NCBI RefSeq assembly: GCF_036324505.1
Contig: NC_086366.1
Span: 11,029,927 to 11,093,926 of the forward strand
DNA length: 64,000 bases
Source: Eleginops maclovinus
Taxonomy: Eukaryota; Chordata; Actinopteri; Perciformes; Eleginopidae
Direction: 5' to 3'
Shown here piece by piece: positions 41,040 to 56,110 of the stretch. The notes beneath the pieces are model-generated. The model was not told where the DNA came from. It made no database searches and saw only the letters and a list, made by a program, of their open reading frames with translations. Made by a program: the position numbers and the translations under genes. Each line of letters opens with the position of its first letter. Position 1 is the first letter of the stretch.

Positions 41040-41301
41040 AGCTGGGATCGTGTGTCCTGAATAGAGAAAAAGCAGTGTGGATAGTAAGGAAACGTCTCTG
41101 TTGGCTACTCGGTGAATCCGGGCACGGTCTTCGTTTTGGGCTGCTCAGCCGGCGTAAACTCCCCTACAGATGCTCTCTGCGCCCCCATTCAGCGGCTGTC
41201 AATCCTGCACCAACACAACATTTGGCTCATTCCCATTTCAAAGTAGTTGCACTTGGCTGGAGGACAGTAATCCTTTGTGGTTGGTAATTATCCCTCTCAA
41301 G
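41040..41301 (+). other. Candidate 5' non-coding first exon (rightward)
   Basis: It starts about 30 bp after the ATAAAAAG element and ends at the near-consensus donor CTCAAG|GTAAGAAC. A 70-codon open frame crosses it (41075-41287), but it opens with GTG, has no recognisable domain and stops before the donor. I read the interval as 5' leader. The next exon is not identified; intron 1 would cover most or all of the remaining 22 kb. Confidence 0.35.
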
Positions 41302-44300
41302 GTAAGAACATTATCAATAAGATAACAACTGGTTAAAACATAAACTGCAGAAACAGAGAGGCTTGGTAAACGGGCGTCCCCTCCTTTCCAGCCACAGAAG
41401 TGACTTTGTCTTGACCTATCTGTTCTCCCTGTGTCGGTCTCTCCAAGGACAGGCGATGGACAAGAGTGCGTGCCGTCCGGTGGATGGAAGCCTATAGATT
41501 GAGGCGTTATAGGTCAGGAAAAATGATTAATTCCGCTAGGAATCCACCATCAAATCATTCTTGTCCTTTCCCCCCTCCCTGCCGTTAGAAAGCACTCTGG
41601 TCCGCCGGTGAGCTTCCTCCTGCAGTTACTTTCACACAGTGCGTCGGTTTGTCCCGAGAGGCGATACGCCTACCAGCCCCTCTCCTGTCTGTCTCCTTCA
41701 GACTGTGTCCGTGTCCTGCTTTTCCTATTGACAAGTCGGTGCTCCGGGATTACTAGCTGGTAATAACCGATTGATACGTTATGACGACTGAACGTGATGC
41801 CATCTCCGGGGCGTTTGCCTGGGACAAGTAGTTGATATCATTTGGGTCCGGCAGGAGACACAACACACATCAACAAGGCCAGAGGTTCTCAATGAGGGGC
41901 AGAAACCTCAAGTTGGCAGTGGGAAATACACGTACAACCCTTGGTTAAAGTTCCTTGTTATGAATTTATTATTATTTAGGTAACAAGTAGTATATTTATT
42001 TAGGCATACTATTTATGCATGTAGTGTAATCCAACAAAGACAGTTTTTTGTGTAACAATATACAAAACACTTGCTTATTACGTTGTTGGTGTTAACATGC
42101 TCAACATCTGCTGAGCAGACGTAATACCAGTGGAAATTAATGTTGTAGAGATGTAAAGAGCACAGGAAATGCGAAATTGGCAACTAGTTCTTGCTTTCAA
42201 AGCAATCTTTTGACGTTTTGTGTTATATGCTGATTTGCATTCTTAGCTTTATAACTTTGACTTTATCATTATGGATGGCCATTTTGTCACCAATTTGCAG
42301 CCATGTACGTTTCATAATGTGGGATGCCATGTGAATTATGACTTTAAAAAAAGCCCCACTTATAATGACCACCAGAGGGTGGAGAAGAGAGGTTTCTCCC
42401 AACTCAAAACAATAAAAAACATGAATTTACCGTGACTTTTGACATATTCCTTTCAGTTTGAGGGTCATTAATATGAATGCAGAGGTGTGACCTTCTTTTG
42501 GACACAGATAACTAAAGTTAATCAAATGGTAGTTACTCAGAAGCTGGAGTGATGAATGCTAGCATCAGAAACGGGTAAAACATCCGGCACGGGAGGCAGA
42601 TTGATGAGTTCACTTAATTGCAGGTTTCATGCCTTATAAAGTCTCAGTGTTCTACAATTATCTGATTAGCAAGTGATAGGATAAATTATATGGTTTACTG
42701 CTGGCAGAACATAAATAGTTCAAGGTGGTTTTTGGTGGTTGGGCTGGAAGTGCAGGGGATAATAAAGAGATAAAGAGAATAACAGAGTAAGGCAAGACAA
42801 ATAGATTTAGAGAGTTGGCAGGGATTAGACAGCGTCCAAGAAAATGAAAACTCTGAATTTGCGCATGTTCTTTAACCTCAAGTAGCCTCTGGCCTATGGG
42901 TTAAAGGTCAGTCTAAAAAAAGATAAATACATATGTGTGCTTGTGGGTGTGAGAAAGGGAAATCTATCAAGTGAGAAACAAATAGGAGTAGTGGATATCT
43001 TTGATGATTTTTTGGGGAAACAACATGCATAAAGGTCATCTTTGGTGGCATTTGTAGGTGTAATGGGATGAGATTCAAAGCACGTGTGTCAGCATATTGT
43101 CAAGTATTTGACAGAACAGAAACATTTATCAGCGTTTTTGATGGTTTCTATCCATAGCAAAGTAAGTAGAGCTGGGTGACGCCAAGGAAACACACAATGT
43201 ACCAATTTTGGGTCCTCATATGAAAAATAATTCCTAACTGGAATTATTTAGCTGAATTTTATGAGAAAGATTAGAAAGGAGCATTGATCATAACATTCTG
43301 CAAATCGTTTTTGTCCTCAGCAGAGCATAGATCGGACAATATACACTACCAACTTAATGAACATAATTCATGAACATTCACATCTATTTTACCTATAATA
43401 CCTTTTAGTCTCACAATTGTACAGAATCATGGCAGAGGTTTCGTCAGCTAGCTTGTCCTACAGCGTAACACAGTCTAGCTAACTCGTTATCCAGCATCTA
43501 TCCAGACCAAATTCTAGAAAATTGAAAGAGAAACAGAGAAGAGTATGACGCCAAACATACAGAAGCGGGAAACACATTTTTTCATAAATACACAGTTGGT
43601 CTATATGATGGCACACTAACAGACAAGTGTCAATAATAAACCCTAAAGGAAAATGTGAACATATAACTTGACAAGCTATGATCACTAATAATAGGTGACA
43701 GGGAACTTTTGTAATGCACAAAAGTGTTGCGTCGTGAAATTAAAGGTAATGTACATTTTCTAAACCCCCATTAAAAAAACTTAATGGTATAATTGATTTG
43801 ATTGAGTTAATTGTAACTATACTGAGAATTATCACTAAAACAGACAACCACATTTATGTAAATAATGTCTTTGTAACTGAAATAGTTCCTTGCATGCCAA
43901 ACAGCCCATGTGAATCATTTCAACCCAGTTAACGTACATCACAAACTTAATTAAGGGTAGGAAACATTTATGCTGAACACTTTGGAAGAACAAAGTTACA
44001 GGCATTGGTCTCCCATGTCATAGGCACATATGTCAGACAACCACTAAGAGGCTGTGTGGTGGCGTAATAACTACATTTCTCTTTGTTTTCTGGAAACGAA
44101 AGACGGAAGGGTTTGTAAGTGGCTTTAAGAGGTCCTTGTGAAGTAAGCGTAACCATGTTATGTTGTATGCGTTTGAATAAATTACCATAGCTATTATTTC
44201 TGCTGAGTGCAGCCTTTTTAAGTTGCAGCCATTGTCATTGTCAACACATTACCACATTACTCTATTTCTTAAATCCACACAAAAGCAAATGTCTCCTGAT

Positions 44301-44731
44301 TTACAAATGTTCACATCACATTTTATATATCCATTGTGTTTTTGTTTTTGTTTTTCGTCGTGATTTCGCCTACTGTCATTTCAATACTGAGTGTGTTGAC
44401 ATTGCCTTGACTTGCTGTGTTTCACAACAATAAAGCGACTGTGAAGTGAAGAGAGAGAGATCGAGAAGACAAAGAAAGGGCAAAAGAGATAAAGACAGAC
44501 GAGGAGAGAAAATGTAAGAGAGGAAGTTAGGGAGATAAAAAACGGCGGAAGACCCTCTAGCTTATTCAGCACCATGGACAGTGCTGCAGCGACACAGCCT
44601 CACAAGGCCGGAACAAGCTTTATCCTCAGAGAGAAAAGCCAAAAGCTCTTCTCAACATGCTCTGATCTCTCTCACTCTAACTCCCTTGCTCTCTCACATA
44701 CTTATCTTTCATGTTGCTCTCTGCTCTTTTT
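41302..44731. other. No gene seen; possible intron 1
   Basis: CpG-rich until about 41830, then AT-rich and featureless. A pyrimidine tract ending CTCCTTCAG at 41692-41700 could be an acceptor, but no exon after it is convincing. Confidence 0.5.
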
Positions 44732-44736
44732 CTCTG

Positions 44737-44802
<66 letters not shown>
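44732..44802. repeat. (TC)n with TGTC interruptions
   Basis: Mostly TC, ending in TCTG units. Confidence 0.96.
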
Positions 44803-44928
44803 ACACACACAAACTAGTCATTGCCTCCCTCATCTCCCTTGCCACCCTCCTCAACCCTCCACAGTTTGCAGTTTGTTCCTTATCATTTCTCTGCGTAACT
44901 GCTCTCTTTGTGGATCAACATCAGGAAA

Positions 44929-46582
<1,654 letters not shown>

Positions 46583-47152
46583 GTACATTCTGATTATATG
46601 ACACCCCCCTCTTTCCCAAAACAATTTCTTGTGTCCCATATCAGTTAATTAGAGAACACAGGCAGCTAAAAAATGACTTAGACAAAATCCATCAGACTCC
46701 CCATTTGATGTTGGTTTATGAAAAAATAACATACAGCAGATTGACTTATGGCTTTACTCAGCCCTCTCTTCAGCAGTTTCACAGTAGTAAATTTAGGTGA
46801 GACCAAATTGGAAGAATGCACTAGCCAACAGAGATGACCCAAAGGGGAACCACCAAACCTCCCAACTGTACATTCTGATTATATGACACCCCCCTCTTTC
46901 CCAAAACAATTTCTTGTGTCCCATATCAGTTAATTAGAGAACACAGGCAGCTAAAAAATGACTTAGACAAAATCCATCAGACTCCCCATTTGATGTTGGT
47001 TTATGAAAAAATAACATACAGCAGATTGACTTATGGCTTTACTCAGCCCTCTCTTCAGCAGTTTCACAGTAGTAAATTTAGGTGAGACCAAATTGGAAGA
47101 ATGCACTGGCCAACAGAGATGACCCAAAGGGGAACCACCAAACCTCCCAACT
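46583..47152 (+). repeat. Tandem duplication, 2 x 285 bp
   Basis: Copy 1 is 46583-46867 and copy 2 is 46868-47152, head to tail with no spacer. I find one difference by eye (A at 46823 versus G at 47108). The junction repeats GTACATTCTG. Such high identity means a recent duplication, or an assembly artefact such as unmerged alleles. No coding content. Confidence 0.95.
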
Positions 47153-47289
47153 GTAAATAAAGGTATGATGTTTGGTCTCAAAAAGAGGGGTTTGAGCTTC
47201 ATGAGCTCAGTGGTATCTTAAGTCCTTTGGGAGAGCAGCTGTTTCTTCAAACATAGAAAGAGAGTTAACTGCATGTGGATAGAAATTGG

Positions 47290-47505
47290 ATAGGATCTAG
47301 AGTGGTTGCTACCAATCTGTCAGTTGTTCGAACCCTGGCCCATGCAGTCAAAAAATCGAAGAGGTCGAATCATTAGGCATATTCTTTACCCCAACTTTAA
47401 TGTTGCGTGTGAATGTGTCTTGATTAGGTTATATGTGGAAGCCTCTGCTTTAGTATGATTGTGTTTGTGAATGCATGAATGCTGACTTGAATGCTTTGTA
47501 ATGAT
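47290..47505 (+). mobile_element. Decayed tRNA-derived SINE
   Basis: A TGTTCGAACCC motif at 47325-47335 matches a polymerase III B box. It is preceded by an A-box-like 'ctagagtggttgct' at 47297-47310. Downstream 'gtgtgaatgtgtcttgattagg' and 'gaatgctgacttgaatgctttgtaa' resemble the body and tail I associate with teleost tRNA-derived SINEs. There is no cloverleaf with sound stems, so it is not a tRNA gene. Divergence is high, so it is an old insertion. Boundaries are approximate. Confidence 0.5.
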
Positions 47506-50334
47506 TTACTGAGTAGCAGCAACATGAAACAGAATTGCACTACACATTTTTATCTGTACTGTTTTATTAATTTGCCTTTCTTGGAACTCAGAAAGTGACT
47601 GTTTTTTTATTTATTACCAAGACGTCTAATTTACATTTTTAACTACAGTCAACATGGAACGATCTAGTGAATTAGTTAAGTAACGTAACTGGTAATCATT
47701 ATGTTTTTAGTAGCAGGGTATCTTTAGTTCCATAACTAAATCAGAGTAAGGGAAAGAGAGACAGAGATGTTATGGCATTGTCCTTCAGAGTAGCAAGGTT
47801 ACAGTTTAATGGAGCCAACATGAATGCGTCTCCTGACACATCCACCCCACCATGGCCATCTATTAGTGTGGGGACAGACCGAGGGAGAGGAGGAGAGAGG
47901 GAAAGCAACATAAACTGACAGAAAGAGAGAGAAAGACTGCCAAATCATGGCTCTCTATCACACTGATGCAGAGAGGGAGATGGAGTGGGAGTGCAGCGAC
48001 GGAGAGACCCTGACACCATAACAACATGGTCATCCATTACTCCTGAAAGTAGAGAGAGGGATGGAGCAGAGGCAGACAGAGAAATTGACAGTGACTGAGG
48101 TGTTATATTACATAGGGAAGTGTACATTAATACATGCATAATGTGGAACATTTGGAATAATTATTCTCGCACAAAACTCTTTGGCAGTATGGCTCTTATC
48201 CAAGGCTGCATTTTAATTTGAGAATGAAGACAGGAAAGAGATGTTGGGTTGGGGGAGGGATGGGGGCTGGATGTAGAGATACTGAAGGAAATCAGTACAT
48301 GGAGGACAGGAGATGGAGTTGGTGAATGTCTATCTCCTCGGGCTCAGGCTCTGAAAGACTGATGGGAGGAAGATAGGGAGAGAAAAAGTCAATAGAGGGA
48401 GCATGACTGAGTGACAGGTGGAGAAAGGCCATCGGAGAGAGAAGGAGAGAGAGACAATACAAGTTTTATCATCCTTTATTCTGAACTCTGGAGGTTGTCC
48501 CTCATACAGTAGGTCATTATGCTCTCAAACCGGGTTACTGTGTTCATGTTATTGTGCTATGATAGTGAAGAATTTGGGAAATTAAGACTTAGACTTAAGA
48601 CTTATTAACATGTCATATGGTGAATGTGCCAGGTCACAGTGTCCTTATCACATTTGGTTTACTTTTAATTACAGTTTGACATTTTACCCCTAACATCCAT
48701 TCATACTCCAGATAAACACAGGGAACAGTACATCACTACACACATCTTGAGATTACTTTTAATGACATTTTATCATCCATTTGTATTATTATTGAGTTAG
48801 ATATGCCAAATGTATGCACATCTACCACTGTAAATGAAATAAAGGAAATGAGAATACAGAACAATCGGGAGAGAAAAGGTAGCACCCAGGAGAAAAAAAT
48901 ATTCATGGGTGTTTGTTTTTTTACGTGTGTACATTTTAATCCTGTTTGCTTGTGTGTTTAAAGGTAATGTAATTACAATGCGAAAGACGGTGTTCGTATT
49001 CCTCCATCGCATATCAATCTGGTGTCAAAAATTAAATTCAAGAGTGTTTGTGTACTGTTTAAGGAATCAGCAAAGAAATCTGTATGTAAGTGTGAGAAAG
49101 TATTCAACATGGGCATGAGCAGAGAAAGGAGCAGAACAAAAAAACTACGTTCATGAAACACTAATAATAAAATAGTGACATTGAGATGTGAAAGATACAT
49201 TTCGAATAAACAGTGTCAGAGAGAAAAAATAATGGCAGTCTCTTCATTTCAAATAATTTATTCTAGCCAATATTAGCAATAAAGTACTGCTGCCTGGGTA
49301 GAATATGTGAAGGTCAGCCATAATTGATATTCAATCCAATATTATACCAAAGACTCTGCAAGGCAATGTGGCTTAATATCATACGTGCTTTTATACAAAT
49401 GAGGTGATGCAAATTAAGCTATTCTGCTTAAAAATTACAATATTTTACCTCTCATTCCCAATCCTCGTCGTCGTCTTTTCATGTTTACTGCATACTCTCA
49501 TGTGAACTAATACAGTATGGGACCTCCTAACGGAGTAAAAACAAACAACATCACTGTCACTGATACAGTAGATTAAGCATTAATGCCTCAGACACTGTAA
49601 AATAACCAGAATGTCTACCCTTTTTTACAATCATCCTGTGTTTGTGTGTCTGTCCGCGCACGCATGTGCGTGTCCGCAAAGGCTGTGATTCACTCAGTCT
49701 GCTTAATTAGTGGCAGATGTGTTGCTTCCCAAATTAGAAAGGGATGATTCAGTGGTTGCGAACCAGCACTCTGCTGTCCTCCTCAAATCCATTAGGATAA
49801 CAAAAAGGCAAAATAAATCCTTTTATTTATTGAAACATGCATGGACTAAATAATGTATGAAAGTGCTTCAATGCTTTTGATTTCTGTGATACTCAAAGCC
49901 ATGATTTGCATTAGCATAACAAAACAATTATTGTTATTTAAGGAGTTAACAGGTAAGATGACATAGCAGGGCATACCTAAGACCTTTTCCCTAAAAATAC
50001 TTTTATTATACCTTCTCAACACTTAGCCACTGACTGTATTTCCAATGCTGTCCGGTTCACTGCATCTGACTTGCTGGTAAACAGAACTCGTAAATGCTGA
50101 AGGCAGGGCTCCAAACTGCTCATCAAAGACTTTTATCGTTGCATTCCTATCGTTGGGATACTGACCCCAGTTCTATATTAGAGAAAGGCACTACATAGGA
50201 AATCACATTTCAAGCTCAGCATGATGTGGTACAGTACAGCATTAAAGACCGCAGCGCAGTAAAGCACAGCAAAGGATATAGACCTGCTTTACTTCGTATT
50301 AAGTCACAAAAAAAGTGCAGTGATCTAGCACAGA
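47506..50334. other. No gene seen
   Basis: 47870-48460 is purine-rich on the plus strand; the rest is AT-rich and unique. Confidence 0.65.
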
Positions 50335-50418
50335 TCAATGGTCCATTCTGCTCTTGCTTGGATCGGCATTACTGTACTGTGTAATGCGGATCCAAGCAAG
50401 AGTAAAATGGACCATTGA
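50335..50418. repeat. 84-nt near-perfect hairpin (pre-miRNA-like or palindromic MITE)
   Basis: The 38-nt arms 50335-50372 and 50381-50418 are reverse complements at 35 of 38 positions, and the loop 50373-50380 is TGTACTGT. Mismatches fall near arm positions 14, 16 and 31; one would be a G-U wobble in RNA. The length and few bulges are compatible with either a miRNA precursor or a palindromic miniature transposon. I do not recognise a known miRNA seed. No clear target-site duplication surrounds it. Confidence 0.6.
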
Positions 50419-52398
50419 CTTGGCCGCAAGAAGGCACTGCATTGCATATATCAGATTAGCATAGAACAGACAAATCAAAAATAGACATTTAACAAAATGG
50501 AAACTTTCACTTAGTGTAAAGGTGACTGTAATGGTTATCCCAGACACATCCAGACAGTTAATATAACCTGCCGTTATGCCCAGTTCAAGCTGGTAAAGTC
50601 TCCCCACCACCTGGAACAAGATGAGCATAACATTAATAATATATATTCATATTTTAATCGTCATTTTCAACGGCGAATAACATACGGATTGAGATTCTAC
50701 AGTCACTCTACTGCCCTGTGAGGCTGCACTGCTTTATGCTAAATGTTTGTTCAGCATGATGATGAATTTTCAATGAGATCAGAAAATAAAACAGGTGTGT
50801 CTGTGTTCGTGTGTTCGTGTGTTAGAGAGAGAGAGAGAAAGAGAAAGAGACAGAGAGACAGAGAGAGAGTGGTAACTATATGCAGCAACAGGTAATATAC
50901 TGAACTTGAACTCACAACGTGACATGTGAGTTGCCCCTGCTGCTCCACAGAGCCCTCGCCCTGCTGTGCTCTGTTATGCTCGTGCTGAGGCGTTCTGTTT
51001 CATGCCAAGCAGGCTAACTACACTGTTATGCTTCGCTGGTGCAGAAAGTCAACTGCATCTGCTTCACTGCTCTTTCCTCATGTGTCTGTGTTTGTGTGTG
51101 ATGAAATGTGCCTGGCCAAAAGAAAGCTGAGAGGTGAGAAGTACAAAAAAGGAAATAAAGACAACAGAAAATGTGAAGAAGATAAGAGTTTACAGAAAAA
51201 ACGAAATGTTTGTGAATAAACATAAAGAGCAGATGGAGTGATAAGTTAAATAACAGCTAACTGCTCAGAGCATCAATTCCAATCTGCTGTGGGGTTTTTT
51301 ACTTGATAATACTGTAACTATGTATTTTGGAGAGATGAGACTAGATACAATTCTCACAATTCACATCTGCCTATCTGTCATCTGACTGTCAACCATCTGT
51401 TACTGTTAGAGTTTGAAAACACATTGATTTTTTTATTTTAATTTGTTCAAAATTAGCACAGCTCTAACTCCTCTCTTTCCCTCTGGCTCCTTTTACTCCA
51501 CACGCTGTCCACTGATGATCTCGTGTGTCCTGTCTCTTGCATGAGCTCCATGACAGGCTGCAGAGTTGTTCCTTAGGGCTTTCGCTCTTTCTCGAGACCA
51601 TCAGATAACCCATATTCAAAAGAGAACCGGAGAGAAACAGTCACATCAGTATCATAACAATCACAATAAAGTCTTACTCTTGAAATAGTATTAATAAAAA
51701 CATGTTGTACAGACTTAGAATAAAGATAATATCAAAAACACTCCATCTGTACATACAAAAACATAATTGTTGATCTTGTTTTATTGATGTTCTTCTCAGA
51801 GTAGGTCGGGCAGCTTTGTAGTCACTGCCATATTAGGGTTGGTTGACTCCTGCCCCTGGGTCTGTTTTTATAGGCCTTCGTAATAGCTACCTAGACCTTC
51901 CTGACAGGATATTTATGGAGGCTGGTGCAGGTTTCTTCCTGACATATCTTTGAGCACCACAGCCACTGGAAGACAAAGAGAGATCGAGAGAGTGAACGAC
52001 GGGATAAAAAGAGATACGATTTCATAAGGGCTATAAAAAAAACGGCCACAAACAAAACTCAGTCAAAGCTGCACTAAAACTAGTTTCCAATTGAAAACCT
52101 CTGATAAACCCACTGTTTACTCCCTGCCAATCCACTAACAAACGAGAAAGATAAAGTTGTTGCTTACCTTGTGAACATAGATGCGCAATTATTAGCTAAA
52201 GACACAGCACACACTTTCTTCTCTTTCACTTTCTTCCTCCTTCGTACTTAGTACCAGCCATCCTTCTGTCTTCTGTCCTCCTGCTCAAATAGAGAGACAA
52301 TGCAAAGCAGTTAAAAAAAGAAACAGGCGACTGGTTATCTTGGTGCATAGCTTCAAATGCATGCAGTCATGTTTTCATCTAATGTTAAACAGATGATA
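50419..52398. other. No gene seen
   Basis: Unique sequence with a GA-rich patch at 50823-50870 next to two GTGTTCGT units. Confidence 0.65.
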
Positions 52399-52400
52399 TA

Positions 52401-52566
52401 CAGTGGGGCAAAAAAGTATTTAGTCAGCCACCAATTGTGCAAGTTCTCCCATTTAAAAAGATGAGAGAGGCCTGTAATTTTTATCACAGGTATACCTCAA
52501 CTATGAGAGACAGAATGAGAAAAAAAAATCCAGAAAATCACATTGTAGGATTTTTAATGAATTTAT
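52401..52566 (+). repeat. Left terminal inverted repeat of Tc1-like element
   Basis: It pairs with 53840-54005 over about 165 bp. By eye there are two substitutions (near 52488 and 52534) and one length difference in an A-run (nine versus ten). Similarity continues more weakly inward to about 52600. It should contain the transposase binding sites. Confidence 0.93.
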
Positions 52567-52616
52567 TTTCAAATTATTGTGGAAAATAAGTATTTGGTCA
52601 ATAACAAAAGTTCATC

Positions 52617-53701
<1,085 letters not shown>

Positions 53702-53839
53702 TCAAAAAGGTGCCATTAATACAGGTAACGAGTGGAGGACAGAGGAGCCTCTTAAAGAAGAAGTTACAGGTCTGTGAGAGCCAGAAATCTTGCTTGTTTG
53801 TAGGTGACCCAATACTTATTTTACCGAGGAATTTACCAA

Positions 53840-54005
53840 TTAATTCATTAAAAATCCTACAATGTGATTTCCTGGATTTTTTTTTTCTCATTCTGTCTCT
53901 CATAGTTGAGGTATACCTATGATAAAAATTACAGGCCTCTCTCATCTTTTTAAATGGGAGAACTTGCACAATTGGTGGCTGACTAAATACTTTTTTGCCC
54001 CACTG
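53840..54005 (-). repeat. Right terminal inverted repeat of Tc1-like element
   Basis: Reverse-complement partner of 52401-52566. It lies upstream of the transposase start codon, so it probably also carries the transposase promoter. The outer end reads CAGTGGGGCAAAAAAGTA on the minus strand and is followed outward by TA. Confidence 0.93.
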
Positions 54006-54007
54006 TA

Positions 54008-55129
54008 CATACATCCTGTAACTAAGACTGTTTTCTAAGTTTTTTGTTTTCTCATATACATGTCCAGCTTTCTGCTGTATTCTTTTCTATTTTCTCACTG
54101 TGAACATGTCGATATGGGACAGCTTTTTGTGAAAGAAATTATATAGCAAGGTATGAAAAACATCTCCTGCCAGATTCAAATTGTGATGTGGCTATAAATA
54201 ACAGGGTACAGCTTCAAAATATATCCCTGAGAGATATATTTTCCTTCATTCCTGCAAGTTAAAAAAAAGTTAGTATTATTATTTAGTTATTGAAAATTCC
54301 TTTATTGCAAGTTTGATTTCTTCAACTGCAACATTTTCCATTTGTCCATTCCATAAAGTCATACTATGTCAAGTGAAGGAGGCCATTTTTGATCATATAA
54401 AATAACATTTTGAACTATTTATCCAAAAGCTACATTCAATAATACTTGTCAGGCCCTTATGTTACCCTGCAAGTTTATTCAATACTCTAGCTGCACAGTT
54501 CTTATCCAATGAAAATGAAAGGTCGTCTATGCCCTTTTCTCAACCCAGCCTTAAGATGTGGCACACATTTCTGTGTCAATTTACAAAACTGTTGACCTTT
54601 AAACTGAGCATTTAAATATCAGATATCGGTCTGCTGGTAGAGAGTCATATTTATATGAATACCTCACACATCCTCACTCAACAACAAATACAGCTGCTCA
54701 GACATCCATCATATCACTAACACCATCATACTGCCCACAAACATTAAATTATACCCCGCCCGAGCAAAAAGATACACGATAAGAAGATGGGTTAATGATG
54801 GTATTTGTATATTATTTTGCACAAGTAGATAATTAACAGATTGTACACAACCCTTGTTGTTGTTTTTTTAATTGAATGAGAAAGAAAAGGATTTAAAAGG
54901 ATAAGGGAGTTTAGTACAGGTCGGTGTTGAGCACAGAAGGGTGTTCTTCCATGGTTTTCCCATTTGTTTCTTTCTTTCTTTCTTTGCTGCTTTTGTACAA
55001 ACACTTGTGTCTGTACTGTTGATTGTACACAAAGTATGTCCAATTGTGTTGTGTGTGTTTGTTTATGAATATGGACTTCAATAATGGGACATGTTATCTG
55101 TGTTAGAACAACTAAATGAAAGGGGAAAA
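54008..55129. other. No gene seen
   Basis: AT-rich unique sequence with a short TTTC array. Confidence 0.7.
54966..54985. repeat. (TTTC)n short array
   Basis: About five TTTC units. Confidence 0.9.
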
Positions 55130-56110
55130 TACTAAAAAGGCAAGATGCTAATCAACACCCAGTATCTGCAAACCAGCTGCTGGCAAAACAAACACTTTAT
55201 CTGGGTTAATTGTGTGTTATAAATAAGTGGACGATTTTATCTCAAATAAAGCAAATATGAATGCTATTGTTTGCAACCCCTCTGCTTTGCATCACTTTTA
55301 ATATGTCTGTGGTCGTCACTCAAGCATAGAGTATGGCTATTTCTACAAATATGAATACATATTTTAAATATCAGGTATTGGGCATCATGCATTTCATCAT
55401 AGAAACCCAGAAGCCTGCATTAAACAACATTTCCATTTAGGAAGTACAGTATGTAACAGGAGGGGTCTTGTTTTCCCCCAAGATATGCCAAAAAATGATG
55501 AATTTTTGTAAATAAGATTGTCATCCACACAGAGGAAGTAGATTAAGTCTACGGTCACCTCACAAACCTTTCACAGGCAATTTTTAAGTTACATTCAAGT
55601 ACCAGGCACTGGGTGGATTTCTTCATATTAAACAGGGCGCAAACATTTATATTAAAGGATTGCACAGTCATTAAATAATCAACCTAATTAAAAGGGATGC
55701 CACCCTTTCCTCCTTTGCTTTGTATTTCAACGCTGTAATAAGTAGTTCTGTCTTTGAATGTGATGCCATATTGGAGTCTGATCTCAGGTCAGATTCATAA
55801 TGTTTCAAGTCATCAGCAGGCAGCTTCTATACAGTTCTTGTTAGTTAATAATGGGCATTTAAATCTTCGAGTGAATCCTAATGTGCACTCATGATTATAT
55901 TGCAAGGATAGCTGTATTCGCTCTTAGCACAAACAATGTGTCATACACACAGCACATTTCATCTTAATGCATTGAGCATTAACACTGGGAGGAAACATGC
56001 AAATATGTAGCCTCCACAATGATATATGAATAGTCTGATGACAAGGGGACAATTAATTGAGGCTGACAACCCCTTTTAGCAGAGGAATATGCTCTTAACC
56101 CACATAACTT
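55130..56110. promoter_or_regulatory. Candidate cluster of conserved non-coding sequence
   Basis: Almost 1 kb with no microsatellite, transposon or open frame above 60 codons. It has scattered TAATTA/AATTAA sites, ATGCAAAT-type octamers (ATGCAAATATG near 55998) and GTTTGC/CTTTGC sites. It stands out from the purine-rich and repeat-rich neighbours. Inference from texture only. Confidence 0.25.

Larger units (their letters stand above)
40549..41301. promoter_or_regulatory. CpG-dense candidate bidirectional promoter
   Basis: This is the only clearly CpG-dense interval in a CpG-poor window: I count 31 CpG dinucleotides in 40721-41040. On the minus strand a TATAAAAC (plus coordinates 40719-40726) points left and is followed by a perfect CAG|GTATGG donor at 40550/40549. 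On the plus strand an ATAAAAAG (41008-41015) points right and is followed by an AAG|GTAAGAA donor at 41301/41302. The geometry fits divergent first exons. CpG density continues more weakly to about 41830. No protein start is visible in either exon, so the exons would be 5' untranslated. Whether it is active, and for which gene, cannot be told from the sequence. Confidence 0.45.

Noticed and set aside
41075..41287. 70-codon frame in the CpG-dense region
   Set aside because: Opens with GTG, no domain, stops before the splice donor; better read as 5' leader.
47318..47340. tRNA gene suggested by a B-box-like motif
   Set aside because: No acceptor, D or anticodon stem forms around it; a decayed SINE explains it better.
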